Below, one piece after another: positions 25,176-32,976 of a stretch of 64,000 nucleotides of DNA. The DNA is from Clostridia bacterium. GTDB taxonomy: Bacteria; Bacillota; Clostridia; Oscillospirales; Acutalibacteraceae. The DNA lies in assembly GCA_017465465.1 (NCBI GenBank), contig JAFTWE010000047.1, forward strand, positions 1 to 64,000, written 5' to 3'. The notes beneath the pieces were generated by a model. It did not search any database and was not told the origin of the DNA. It saw only the letters and a program-made list of their open reading frames with translations. Each line of letters begins with the position of its first letter. The first letter of the stretch is position 1. The translations under genes were made by a program, and so were the position numbers.

Positions 25176-26761
25176 AAACTCAAATTTTTAAAATAAACCA
25201 CATAAATCAGAATGAAGAAATACAAGCCGTTGCCAAAATTCTTCGTGACGGAGGCCTTGCGGCTATTCCCACCGAAACGGTTTACGGCCTTGCGGCAAAT
25301 GCCCTTAACCCTGATGCTGTTAACAGCATTTTTAAGGCAAAAGGCAGACCGAATGACAATCCGCTGATTGTTCACATAAGTGAGATTGACGAGATTTATC
25401 CCTTGGTGACTTCATTCCCCGATAAAGCAAAGGCACTTGCCGATGCCTTCTGGCCGGGACCGCTTACAATTATTCTGCCAAAGTCAGATATTGTTCCCAA
25501 AGAGGTTTGCCCCCGCCTTGAAACAGTTGCTGTGCGTATGCCGTCGCACCCCGTTGCAAGGGCAATTATAAAAGCTTCAGGTGTTCCTCTTGCGGCGCCC
25601 AGCGCCAATTCATCAGGGCTTCCCAGCCCCACAAAGGCGCAACACGTTATTGACGATATGAACGGCAAAATCCACGCCATTGTTGACGGGGGAGAAAGCA
25701 GTGTGGGCGTTGAATCAACGGTTATCACTCTTGCTACGGATGTTCCCAGGCTTCTTCGCCCCGGCGGAATTACACCTGAACAGCTTGAAAGCGTTATCGG
25801 TGAGATTGAAATTGACCCTGCGGTGCTTGATGAGCTTCCCGAAGGTGCGGTTGCCGCTTCACCGGGTATGAAATATAAGCATTATTCACCCAAGGCTCAG
25901 GTATATATTATCAAGGGCGATTTTCCGTCTTTTAAGTGCTATGTTGAGGCAAGCAAGCAGGAAGGTGATTATGCCCTTTGCTTCAGCGGTGAAGAAGAAA
26001 AGCTCACCGTAAGCGCAATAAGCTACGGCAAAGAGAATTGCCCCGAGGAGCAGGCGCACAACCTGTTTTCACTTTTGCGAGAGCTTGATTCAAGAGGCGC
26101 AAAGCGGATTTTTGTCCGCCGACCTGACCCTCACGGAGTAGGTCTTGCGGTTTATAACCGACTTATCCGTGCGGCGGCTTTCAGAGTTATTGAAATGCCG
26201 AAAATTTACGGACTCACAGGTCAGACGGGTGCAGGCAAAACCACCGTTGCAAATGAGCTTGTGAAAAAGGGCTGGCAGGTTATTGACTGCGATTTGGTTG
26301 CACGCAAGGTGGTTGAAAAGGGTTCACCTGCTTTGCCGAAGCTGAAGGAAGTATTCGGTGAGGATATTCTTTTCCCCGACGGCAGTCTTAACAGAAAAGC
26401 CCTTGCCAAAAAGGCGTTTTCCACCGAGGAAGGCAGGCAAAAGCTCAATTCCATAACCCACCCTGCAATCACAAAAGAAGTAACCCGTCAGATTATCGGT
26501 GAAAAGGATAAGTTCCCCGTTTTTGTTATTGATGCGGCACTTCTTTCAAAAAGTGAAATGTATCACTACTGCTCAAAGGTGATTGTGGTTGTGGCAAAAG
26601 AGGATGTCCGTTTAAAAAGGATAATAGAAAGAGATTCAATTACACCCGAGCAGGCAATTACAAGAATAAATGCCCAGCCTGATGAGCAATACTATAGAAG
26701 TATTGCAGATGTTGTTATTGAAAACAACGGCGGCGGAATTGACCTTTCGGATATATTCTAA
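25172..26761 (+). CDS. Fusion of threonylcarbamoyl-AMP synthase and dephospho-CoA kinase
   Basis: Residues 1-341 form a Sua5/TsaC-type L-threonylcarbamoyladenylate synthase. They contain the YrdC core ([56 protein letters not shown]) and the Sua5 C-terminal domain ([10 protein letters not shown] onward). The enzyme makes the precursor of t6A37 in ANN-decoding tRNAs. Residues 342-529 form a complete dephospho-CoA kinase (CoaE, last step of CoA synthesis) with the P-loop [25 protein letters not shown] and a C-terminal RINAQ lid region. There is no stop or frameshift between the halves, and the second begins with a Met (26195). Two unrelated housekeeping enzymes are therefore made as one chain. 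It overlaps prfA by four bases. Confidence 0.9.
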   Translation: MKTQIFKINHINQNEEIQAVAKILRDGGLAAIPTETVYGLAANALNPDAVNSIFKAKGRPNDNPLIVHISEIDEIYPLVTSFPDKAKALADAFWPGPLTIILPKSDIVPKEVCPRLETVAVRMPSHPVARAIIKASGVPLAAPSANSSGLPSPTKAQHVIDDMNGKIHAIVDGGESSVGVESTVITLATDVPRLLRPGGITPEQLESVIGEIEIDPAVLDELPEGAVAASPGMKYKHYSPKAQVYIIKGDFPSFKCYVEASKQEGDYALCFSGEEEKLTVSAISYGKENCPEEQAHNLFSLLRELDSRGAKRIFVRRPDPHGVGLAVYNRLIRAAAFRVIEMPKIYGLTGQTGAGKTTVANELVKKGWQVIDCDLVARKVVEKGSPALPKLKEVFGEDILFPDGSLNRKALAKKAFSTEEGRQKLNSITHPAITKEVTRQIIGEKDKFPVFVIDAALLSKSEMYHYCSKVIVVVAKEDVRLKRIIERDSITPEQAITRINAQPDEQYYRSIADVVIENNGGGIDLSDIF

Positions 26762-26875
26762 TATTGCGGTGAGAAAAATCTTGTCGCAAACAGAAAATGA
26801 AAATATTTTATTTAAACATATAATGAAGCATACTTCGACACATTTAAGGTAATTTTTTAACAGGGAGGAATTATT

Positions 26876-28282
26876 ATGTCTAATGAAAAAACTCAGGTTG
26901 AGCTTTTGAAAGAAGAGCTTTTTATGGACAATGAACACACTGCAAAGGTGATTGACGATGCCGAAATGGCGGTTGCTTTTGAATTTTGCGAAGGCTACAA
27001 AAAGTTTTTGAACTCCTGCAAAACCGAGCGTGAAGCGGCAGCTTTTACTGTTGCAGTTGCTAAAGAAAACGGCTTTGAAGAGTTTGATAACACCAAGAAA
27101 TATAACGCAGGTGATAAAATTTATTACCTTAACAGAGGCAAGGCAGTTATTCTTGCAGTTATGGGTAAAAAGAGTGTGGGCGAGGGCGTAAGAATTGCTG
27201 CCGCACACATTGACTCACCCCGACTTGACTTAAAGCCGAACCCCCTTTATGAAGACACAGATATTGCTCTTTTCAAAACTCATTATTACGGCGGAGTTAA
27301 AAAATATCAGTGGGTAACAATTCCTCTTTCACTTCACGGCGTTGTTGTTAAAAAAGACGGAAGTGTTGTGAATGTTAACATCGGTGAAAATGAGGGCGAC
27401 CCGCAGTTTGTTATAACCGACCTTCTTCCTCATCTTGCCGCAAGCCAGATGGAAAGAAAGCCAAGAGAGCTTATCAAGGGCGAGGAGCTTAACATTCTTG
27501 TTGGCTCACTTCCCTTTAAGAGCGATTCAGGCAGTGAGCTTGTTAAGCTCAACATTATGAAAATTCTCAATGAAAAATACGGCATTGTTGAAAGAGATTT
27601 TCTCACAGCCGAGCTTGAAGCTGTGCCTGCAATGCCTGTTTCAGATATCGGCTTTGACCGCAGTATGATTGGCGGCTACGGCCATGACGACCGTGTTTGC
27701 GCTTACCCTGCAATGCAGGCGATTTTTGAGCTTGACGGTGCGCCCGAATACACAGCCGTTACCGTTCTTACCGATAAGGAAGAAACAGGCTCTGACGGCA
27801 ACACAGGTCTTCAGTCAGATTATCTTCGTTATTTCCTTGCTGACCTTGGCAGAGCAGAAAATCTTATGGGCAGAGATGTGCTTTCAAAGTCAAAGTGCCT
27901 TTCAGCCGATGTTAATGCGGCATTTGACCCCACCTTTGCTCACGTGCTTGATAAAATGAACTGCGCATATATCAACAAGGGTATTGTTGTTACTAAATAC
28001 ACAGGCTCAGGCGGAAAGGGCGGCACATCAGACGCAAGCGCCGAATATGTGGGCGAGGTTGCAAGAATTTTTGACAACGGCGGTGTAAACTGGCAGTTGG
28101 GCGAGCTTGGCAAGGTTGATGAAGGCGGCGGCGGAACCGTTGCTAAATATATAGCTAATATGAATGTTGATGTTGTGGATGTTGGCGTTCCCGTGCTTTC
28201 AATGCACGCTCCCTTTGAAGTGGTTTCAAAGCTGGATGTTTATATGGCTAAAAAGGCATTTCTTAAATTTTTTGAAGCATAA
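26876..28282 (+). CDS. M18-family zinc aminopeptidase
   Basis: A cytosolic dodecameric-type metallopeptidase that removes N-terminal (often acidic) residues from peptides. AAHIDSPRLDLKPNP holds the first zinc His, the DDR/CAYPAMQA region the bridging Asp, DKEETGSDGNTG the catalytic Glu pair, and VLSMHAPFEV the last His. The 468-residue length fits clostridial M18 enzymes. The start at 26876 has CAGGGAGG upstream. It is followed directly by ddl. Confidence 0.93.
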   Translation: MSNEKTQVELLKEELFMDNEHTAKVIDDAEMAVAFEFCEGYKKFLNSCKTEREAAAFTVAVAKENGFEEFDNTKKYNAGDKIYYLNRGKAVILAVMGKKSVGEGVRIAAAHIDSPRLDLKPNPLYEDTDIALFKTHYYGGVKKYQWVTIPLSLHGVVVKKDGSVVNVNIGENEGDPQFVITDLLPHLAASQMERKPRELIKGEELNILVGSLPFKSDSGSELVKLNIMKILNEKYGIVERDFLTAELEAVPAMPVSDIGFDRSMIGGYGHDDRVCAYPAMQAIFELDGAPEYTAVTVLTDKEETGSDGNTGLQSDYLRYFLADLGRAENLMGRDVLSKSKCLSADVNAAFDPTFAHVLDKMNCAYINKGIVVTKYTGSGGKGGTSDASAEYVGEVARIFDNGGVNWQLGELGKVDEGGGGTVAKYIANMNVDVVDVGVPVLSMHAPFEVVSKLDVYMAKKAFLKFFEA

Positions 28283-28300
28283 TTGAAAGAGGCGAAAATA

Positions 28301-29368
28301 ATGAAAAAAGTTCTTGTTCTTTTCGGCGGTGTTTCAAGTGAACACGATATTTCGCTGATTTCGGCAAAGTCGGTTATTGAAAATATGCCGAGGGATAAAT
28401 ATGAGCCCGTTCTTATGGGAATTACCAAAGAGGGTGAATGGTATCTTTATGAGGGTGATGTTGAAGCCCTCCCCGAAGACAAATGGCTTTCAGACAAAGA
28501 AAAAATCACCCCTGCAACAATTTCTGTTTCAAGAGGCGACCACGGTATAATTGTTTTTGGTGAAGAGCCTCAAAAAATCAGAGTTGATGCAGCATTCCCC
28601 GTGCTTCACGGCAAAAACGGAGAAGACGGCACAATTCAGGGTCTTTTTCAGCTTGCAGGCATTCCCTTTGTGGGCTGTGATATGATTTCATCAGCCTGCT
28701 GTATGGATAAGGTTTATACCAACACCCTTGCCGATGCCGCGGGAATTCCTCAGGCAAAATGGCTCGGCGTTAAGGAATATGATTATTCAAAAGAAAAAGA
28801 AAGCATTATCAGAAAAGCAGAGGAATATCTTGGCTATCCCATTTTTGTTAAGCCTGCCAACGCAGGCTCATCTGTGGGTGTGAGCAAGGCCAAAGATGCA
28901 AAAAGCCTTGATGAAGCCATTCTCAAAGCGTTTAAAGAGGATTCAAAGCTGGTGCTTGAAGAGGGCATTGCAGGAGCTGAGGTTGAGTGCGCCGTGCTGG
29001 GCAACGATGAGCCTATAGCCTCAGTTGTAGGTGAGGTTGAGGCTTGTAACGATTTTTATGATTTCGATGCGAAATACATAAATTCCGCAAGCAATCTTTA
29101 TATCCCTGCCCGCCTTCCTGAAGAAAAGGCTCAGGAAGTGCGCAAAGCGGCAGTCAATGCTTATAAAGCTCTCGGCTGCAGCGGACTTGCAAGAGTTGAC
29201 TTCTTTGTCCGCCACAGTGACGGTGCTGTTATGCTCAACGAGCCTAACACAATCCCCGGCTTCACTTCAATCAGTATGTATTCAAAGCTCTTTGCCGCTT
29301 CAGGTGTTCCTTATCCGGAGCTTGTTGACAGGCTCATTTGCTATGCGTTGGATAAGTGGGAAAAATGA
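28301..29368 (+). CDS. ddl: D-alanine--D-alanine ligase
   Basis: This ATP-grasp enzyme joins two D-Ala for peptidoglycan precursors. VLFGGVSSEHDISLISAKSV starts the N-terminal domain; PVLHGKNGEDGTIQG, KPANAGSSVGVSK and NEPNTIPGFTSISMY give the ATP and substrate sites. The serine in HGKNGEDG's neighbourhood and the final GFTSISMYSK (Tyr-containing) are typical of D-Ala-D-Ala rather than D-Lac ligases. The ATG at 28301 follows AAAGAGGCG and gives 355 residues; a TTG at 28283 is less likely. Confidence 0.95.
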   Translation: MKKVLVLFGGVSSEHDISLISAKSVIENMPRDKYEPVLMGITKEGEWYLYEGDVEALPEDKWLSDKEKITPATISVSRGDHGIIVFGEEPQKIRVDAAFPVLHGKNGEDGTIQGLFQLAGIPFVGCDMISSACCMDKVYTNTLADAAGIPQAKWLGVKEYDYSKEKESIIRKAEEYLGYPIFVKPANAGSSVGVSKAKDAKSLDEAILKAFKEDSKLVLEEGIAGAEVECAVLGNDEPIASVVGEVEACNDFYDFDAKYINSASNLYIPARLPEEKAQEVRKAAVNAYKALGCSGLARVDFFVRHSDGAVMLNEPNTIPGFTSISMYSKLFAASGVPYPELVDRLICYALDKWEK

Positions 29369-29772
29369 AGTGTGTTATAAATATTAAAGATACCCACATT
29401 GTTGACGGTGAAAAAGAAAGCTCAGAGAATTCTGTTCAGGGCAATTTCGCTTTTCATAAGGAGTCATACACCGTCAGATATAAAGAATCGGGTGAAGGGT
29501 ATGAGGGCTGCTTTGTTACCCTCACCGTTGAGGGCAAAAAGGTGACTATGCACCGCAAGGGCGCACTTACCACCGAAATGATTATTGAAAAAGGCAAGCA
29601 CCACACCTGTGCTTACGCTACGCCTGTGGGTATTATGGACTTAGGTGTTTATGCAAAGGAAGTTAAATCAGATGTAACCGAAAACGGAGGAGAGCTCAGG
29701 TTCAGCTATTCTCTTTTTGCAGGAGGTCAGCATCTGAGCGATAATAAATTAGTAGTATTGATACAAAAATAA
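29365..29772 (+). CDS. DUF1934 (YwiB-like) beta-barrel protein
   Basis: A 135-residue small beta-barrel protein of unknown function. The same family sits next to argS in Bacillus (ywiB), as it does here. Conserved-looking blocks are SYTVRYKESGEGYEGCFVT, KVTMHRKGALTTEM and LRFSYSLFAGGQ. The ATG at 29365 overlaps the ddl stop (ATGA), so translation is coupled; a GTG at 29356 is the alternative. Confidence 0.88.
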   Translation: MKCVINIKDTHIVDGEKESSENSVQGNFAFHKESYTVRYKESGEGYEGCFVTLTVEGKKVTMHRKGALTTEMIIEKGKHHTCAYATPVGIMDLGVYAKEVKSDVTENGGELRFSYSLFAGGQHLSDNKLVVLIQK

Positions 29773-29786
29773 AAGAGGTAGATAAA

Positions 29787-31532
29787 ATGAGCTATATTGT
29801 TAATCAGGTTCAGTCACAGCTTCGTGAATGTGTTATGGCGGCAATTACAAAAGCCTGTGAAAAGGGCGAGGTAAGCCTTGTTCCCCAGACTGCTTTTAAT
29901 GTAGAAATTCCTGCTGACAGCGCAAACGGTGACTTTTCCACCAATGCGGCTATGGCTTGGGCAAGAGAATTGAGAAGTGCCCCCCGTAAAATTGCCGATG
30001 CAATCGTTTCTAACATTTCATTGGAGGGTACATATTTTGCACGCTGTGAATGTGCAGGCCCCGGCTTCCTTAACTTTTACCTTGACGGCAGTTATTATGC
30101 CGCAATTCTTATGGATGTTAAGGCAAAGGGCAAGGACTACGGCCGTTCAGATTACGGCAAAAATGAAAGAATAAATGTTGAGTTTGTTTCAGCCAACCCA
30201 ACAGGACCTATGCACATGGGTAACGCCCGCGGCGGCGCTTTGGGTGACTGCCTTGCCGCTGTGCTTGATTATGCAGGCTTTGATGTTGAAAAGGAATTTT
30301 ACATCAACGACGCAGGCAATCAGATTGAAAAATTTGCCCTTTCACTTGATATCAGATATCAGCAGATTTACAAGGGTGAGGATGCTGTTGAACTCCCTGA
30401 GGACAGCTATCACGGTGAAGATATTAAGGTAAGGGCGCAGGAATTTGCAGACGCTTACGGTGACAAATATATTGACGCCACTCAGGAAGAAAGAAGAGCC
30501 GCACTCACAGAGTTTGCGTTGCCTAAAAATATTCAGGCAATGAAAGATAACCTTACAAAATACCGCATTGAGTATGACACCTGGTTTAAAGAAAGTGTTC
30601 TTCACAACGGCGGTGAGGTTAAGGATACAATCGACCTTCTCACAAAGAACGGCTATACTTATGAAAAAGACGGCGCTTTGTGGTATAAGAACACAGAGGT
30701 TCAGACCAAAAAGCTCCTTGCCGCAGGCAAAACTCAGGAAGAAATTGATAAGCTTGAATTAAAAGACGATGTTCTTATCAGAGCTAACGGAATTCCTACC
30801 TACTTTGCCGCAGACATTGCTTACCACAGAAATAAGCTTGAAGTGAGAAAGTTTGACACAGCTATTGACATTTGGGGCGCAGACCACCACGGTCACGTTG
30901 CAAGAATGCAGGGCGCGCTTGATGCAATCGGCGTTGGCGGAGATAAATTAAAGGTTATTCTTATGCAGCTTGTTCGCCTCACCCGTGACGGCGAGGTTGT
31001 AAGAATGTCAAAGAGAACAGGTAAGGCTATCACCTTGGTTGATTTGCTTGAAGAAATTCCCATTGACGCTGTTCGTTTCCTCTTTAATATGAGAGAACCC
31101 GGCTCACAGATGGAATTTGACCTTGATTTGGCAGTTGAGCAAAGCTCAAAGAACCCTGTTTATTATTGCCAGTATGCCCACGCAAGAATCTGCAGTATCT
31201 TTAAAAAGCTTGCCGCAGACGGCGTTGAAGTTAAGGAGTGCTCTGTTGAAGATTTGAAGCTCCTTGTAGCCGAAGAGGAAAAAGAGCTTATCCGCCACCT
31301 TGCTTCACTCACAAGTGAGATTGTAACAGCTGCCAAGAATTATGACCCTGCAAGAATTACAAGATATGTTGTTGAGCTTGCAACACTTTTCCATAAGTTC
31401 TACAACTCCTGCAGAGTTCAGTGTGACGACGAAAGCCTTATGCAGGCAAGAATTTATCTTTGCGCCTGTGTAAGAGATACTGTTAAAAATGTTCTTGAAA
31501 TGCTCAAAATCACAGTTCCGGAGAGTATGTGA
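29787..31532 (+). CDS. argS: Arginyl-tRNA synthetase
   Basis: This class I synthetase charges tRNA-Arg. The HIGH-equivalent is PTGPMHMGNARGG near residue 138, and the KMSKS-equivalent is VRMSKRTGK near 404. An N-terminal additional domain and a C-terminal helical anticodon-binding domain ending in TVPESM complete the 581 residues. The ribosome-binding site is AAGAGGT. The last 21 bases (31512-31532) recur imperfectly at 31996-32016, beyond the DUF559 element, where they would encode TVPEIM and a stop. Confidence 0.96.
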   Translation: MSYIVNQVQSQLRECVMAAITKACEKGEVSLVPQTAFNVEIPADSANGDFSTNAAMAWARELRSAPRKIADAIVSNISLEGTYFARCECAGPGFLNFYLDGSYYAAILMDVKAKGKDYGRSDYGKNERINVEFVSANPTGPMHMGNARGGALGDCLAAVLDYAGFDVEKEFYINDAGNQIEKFALSLDIRYQQIYKGEDAVELPEDSYHGEDIKVRAQEFADAYGDKYIDATQEERRAALTEFALPKNIQAMKDNLTKYRIEYDTWFKESVLHNGGEVKDTIDLLTKNGYTYEKDGALWYKNTEVQTKKLLAAGKTQEEIDKLELKDDVLIRANGIPTYFAADIAYHRNKLEVRKFDTAIDIWGADHHGHVARMQGALDAIGVGGDKLKVILMQLVRLTRDGEVVRMSKRTGKAITLVDLLEEIPIDAVRFLFNMREPGSQMEFDLDLAVEQSSKNPVYYCQYAHARICSIFKKLAADGVEVKECSVEDLKLLVAEEEKELIRHLASLTSEIVTAAKNYDPARITRYVVELATLFHKFYNSCRVQCDDESLMQARIYLCACVRDTVKNVLEMLKITVPESM

Positions 31533-31540
31533 TATTATTA

Positions 31541-31989
31541 GCCTCCCTTGTGTAAAGGGAGGTGGATTTTGCGAAGCAAAAGACGGAGGGATTGTAATGC
31601 AAAGAAAACGCAATAAAGCGATTGTTCCCGCCGCAAAAATGCTTCGTAAAAATATGACTAAAGAAGAAAAACATCTATGGTATGATTTTTTGAGAACACA
31701 TCCTGTTCGCTTTTCCCGATAAAAAGTATTGGGAAGATATATTGCAGATTTTTATTCTGCCGAAGCCAAGCTGATTATTGAGCTTGACGGCTCACAGCAT
31801 TATACAGATGAAGAACAGATATGTGATGAAATAAGAACAGCGTTTCTTGAGGGATACGGATTAAAGGTTATAAGAATACCGAATAACGAAATTTACAGCA
31901 ATTTTGAAGGTGTATGCGAATACATTGATACTGTTGTTAAACAATCCCTCAGTCAGCTTCGCTGACAGCTCCCTTTACACAAGGGAGCC
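31541..31989 (+). mobile_element. Inverted-repeat element carrying a DUF559 nuclease gene
   Basis: A 449-bp unit begins eight bases after the argS stop. Left arm (31541-31595): GCCTCCCTTGTGTAAAGGGAG hairpin-forming segment, TTTTGCGAAGCAAAA hairpin, GACGGAGGGATTGT. Right arm (31941-31989), read in reverse complement, gives GGCTCCCTTGTGTAAAGGGAG, CAGCGAAGCTG and GACTGAGGGATTGT. The arms match over most of about 50 bases and enclose only the DUF559 frame. The element is bracketed by an imperfect 21-base direct repeat of the argS 3' end. It is the only copy in the window that carries a gene; the other four lack one. Confidence 0.78.
31597..31965 (+). pseudogene. DUF559 endonuclease-like gene with an in-frame stop
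   Basis: The product resembles DUF559/Vsr-like small nucleases of the PD-(D/E)XK type: KMLRKNMTKEEKHLWYDFLR, then a stop, then GRYIADFYSAEAKLIIELDG, SQHYT and LKVIRIPNNEI. The IADF...IELDGSQH block holds the expected catalytic acidic residues. A TAA at 31720-31722 interrupts the frame between PVRFSR and KVLGRYIADFY. Intact relatives have Gln there, so CAA to TAA is the likely change. The ATG is placed by GGAGGG in the element's left arm, and the last codons (KQSLSQLR and stop) lie in the right arm. The gene is thus built into the repeat. It is probably dead unless the stop is read through. Confidence 0.82.
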
Positions 31990-31995
31990 GTTGGA

Positions 31996-32016
31996 ACAGT
32001 TCCCGAGATTATGTAA
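31996..32016 (+). repeat. Imperfect second copy of the argS 3' end
   Basis: It matches the argS terminus at 31512-31532 in 18 of 21 positions, including reading frame and stop (TVPEIM-stop versus TVPESM-stop). The copies lie on either side of the DUF559 element, as expected for a duplicated or reconstituted insertion target. Confidence 0.65.
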
Positions 32017-32032
32017 TCAGAAACACAAAAAA

Positions 32033-32061
32033 CACGGGTCGATGAATTTCATCGACCCGTG
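32033..32061 (-). terminator. Terminator after the SPFH gene
   Basis: CACGGGTCGATG (32033-32044), loop AATTT, CATCGACCCGTG (32050-32061). Read leftward a run of six T follows. The outer stem CACGGGTCG is shared with the terminator at 43096. Confidence 0.85.
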
Positions 32062-32075
32062 AAAATTTTACCCGG

Positions 32076-32879
32076 TTATTCAGCTTTCTTTTTAAGCTCG
32101 TCCATACTAAGGAGGATGTCACTGTCACCCATAACTGTAGGAAGCTCGCCGTTCCACTTGTTCCATTTTACATAGTCAACATAGTCGGGGGACTTTGCAA
32201 GAGCCTCCTGAATGAGCTTAATACTTTCAGCTTCGGCCTCTGCCTGAGTGATTTTCTGCTTTGCCTCAACTTCAATACGGGCAAGGTCCTGCTCTGCTTT
32301 GAGCGCATTCTGCTGAGCTGTCTGCTTTGCTTCAACAGCGGCGTTGAATTCTTCAGAAAAATCAAAGTTTACAATGTTGAAGATTTCAACAGTAAGACCG
32401 TACTGATTGATTTTGTCTGAAAGGGCAGTTTTAATCTGGTCACCTACAGACTGACGCTTTGTAATCAGCTCTTCTGCTGTGTACTGTGCAGTTACAGCCT
32501 TTATGCTTTCCTGAATTGCAGGCACGATAATAACCGAGCCGTAATCCATACCTACATTCTGATAAAGAGAGGCAGAGGATGTGTTATTAACATGGTAGTT
32601 AACGGCAACAACATAAGAAATTATCTGCAAGTCTTTTGATGACGCTGTACCGTCGGTTTCGATTTTCTGAGTGCGGTTGTTCATCTGAACAACAGATTGC
32701 ACAATGGGAGCCTTAAAGTGAAGTCCTTCGTCAAGAACCTTTTCTTCAACTGCGCCAAAGGTGAGAACAACACCTGTGTGACCTGCCTTAACAACAGTGA
32801 AGCTGGTAGCAAGCACTGCAATAACAATAATTGCACAAATGGCCAAAGCAATAATTTTCGGTAAATTTTTTGTTTTCAT
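32076..32879 (-). CDS. SPFH/prohibitin-family membrane protein
   Basis: A 267-residue protein with one N-terminal membrane helix (about residues 8-30), an SPFH/band-7 domain (about 30-200) and a coiled-coil tail rich in Ala, Glu and Gln (AVEAKQTAQQNALKAEQDLA). Such proteins form membrane-bound ring scaffolds that organise proteases or lipid domains. TGVVLTFGAVEEKVLDEGLH is the usual opening of the domain. The ATG at 32879 follows AAAGGGGAT; an upstream TTG would overlap that site. It is a single-gene unit with its own terminator. Confidence 0.9.
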   Translation of the reverse strand: MKTKNLPKIIALAICAIIVIAVLATSFTVVKAGHTGVVLTFGAVEEKVLDEGLHFKAPIVQSVVQMNNRTQKIETDGTASSKDLQIISYVVAVNYHVNNTSSASLYQNVGMDYGSVIIVPAIQESIKAVTAQYTAEELITKRQSVGDQIKTALSDKINQYGLTVEIFNIVNFDFSEEFNAAVEAKQTAQQNALKAEQDLARIEVEAKQKITQAEAEAESIKLIQEALAKSPDYVDYVKWNKWNGELPTVMGDSDILLSMDELKKKAE

Positions 32880-32930
32880 AATATAATCCCCTTTCAAATT
32901 TCCAAAGCACGAAGCTTTGTTATGAGTGAG

Positions 32931-32957
32931 ATTATCATATCACTCGAATTTTGTCAA
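32931..32957 (-). promoter_or_regulatory. Probable promoter for the SPFH gene
   Basis: On the minus strand TTGACA (32952-32957) is followed after 15 bases by GATAAT (32931-32936). The -35 is consensus but the spacing is short. Confidence 0.45.
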
Positions 32958-32976
32958 CATTCCTCGAAAAATATCT

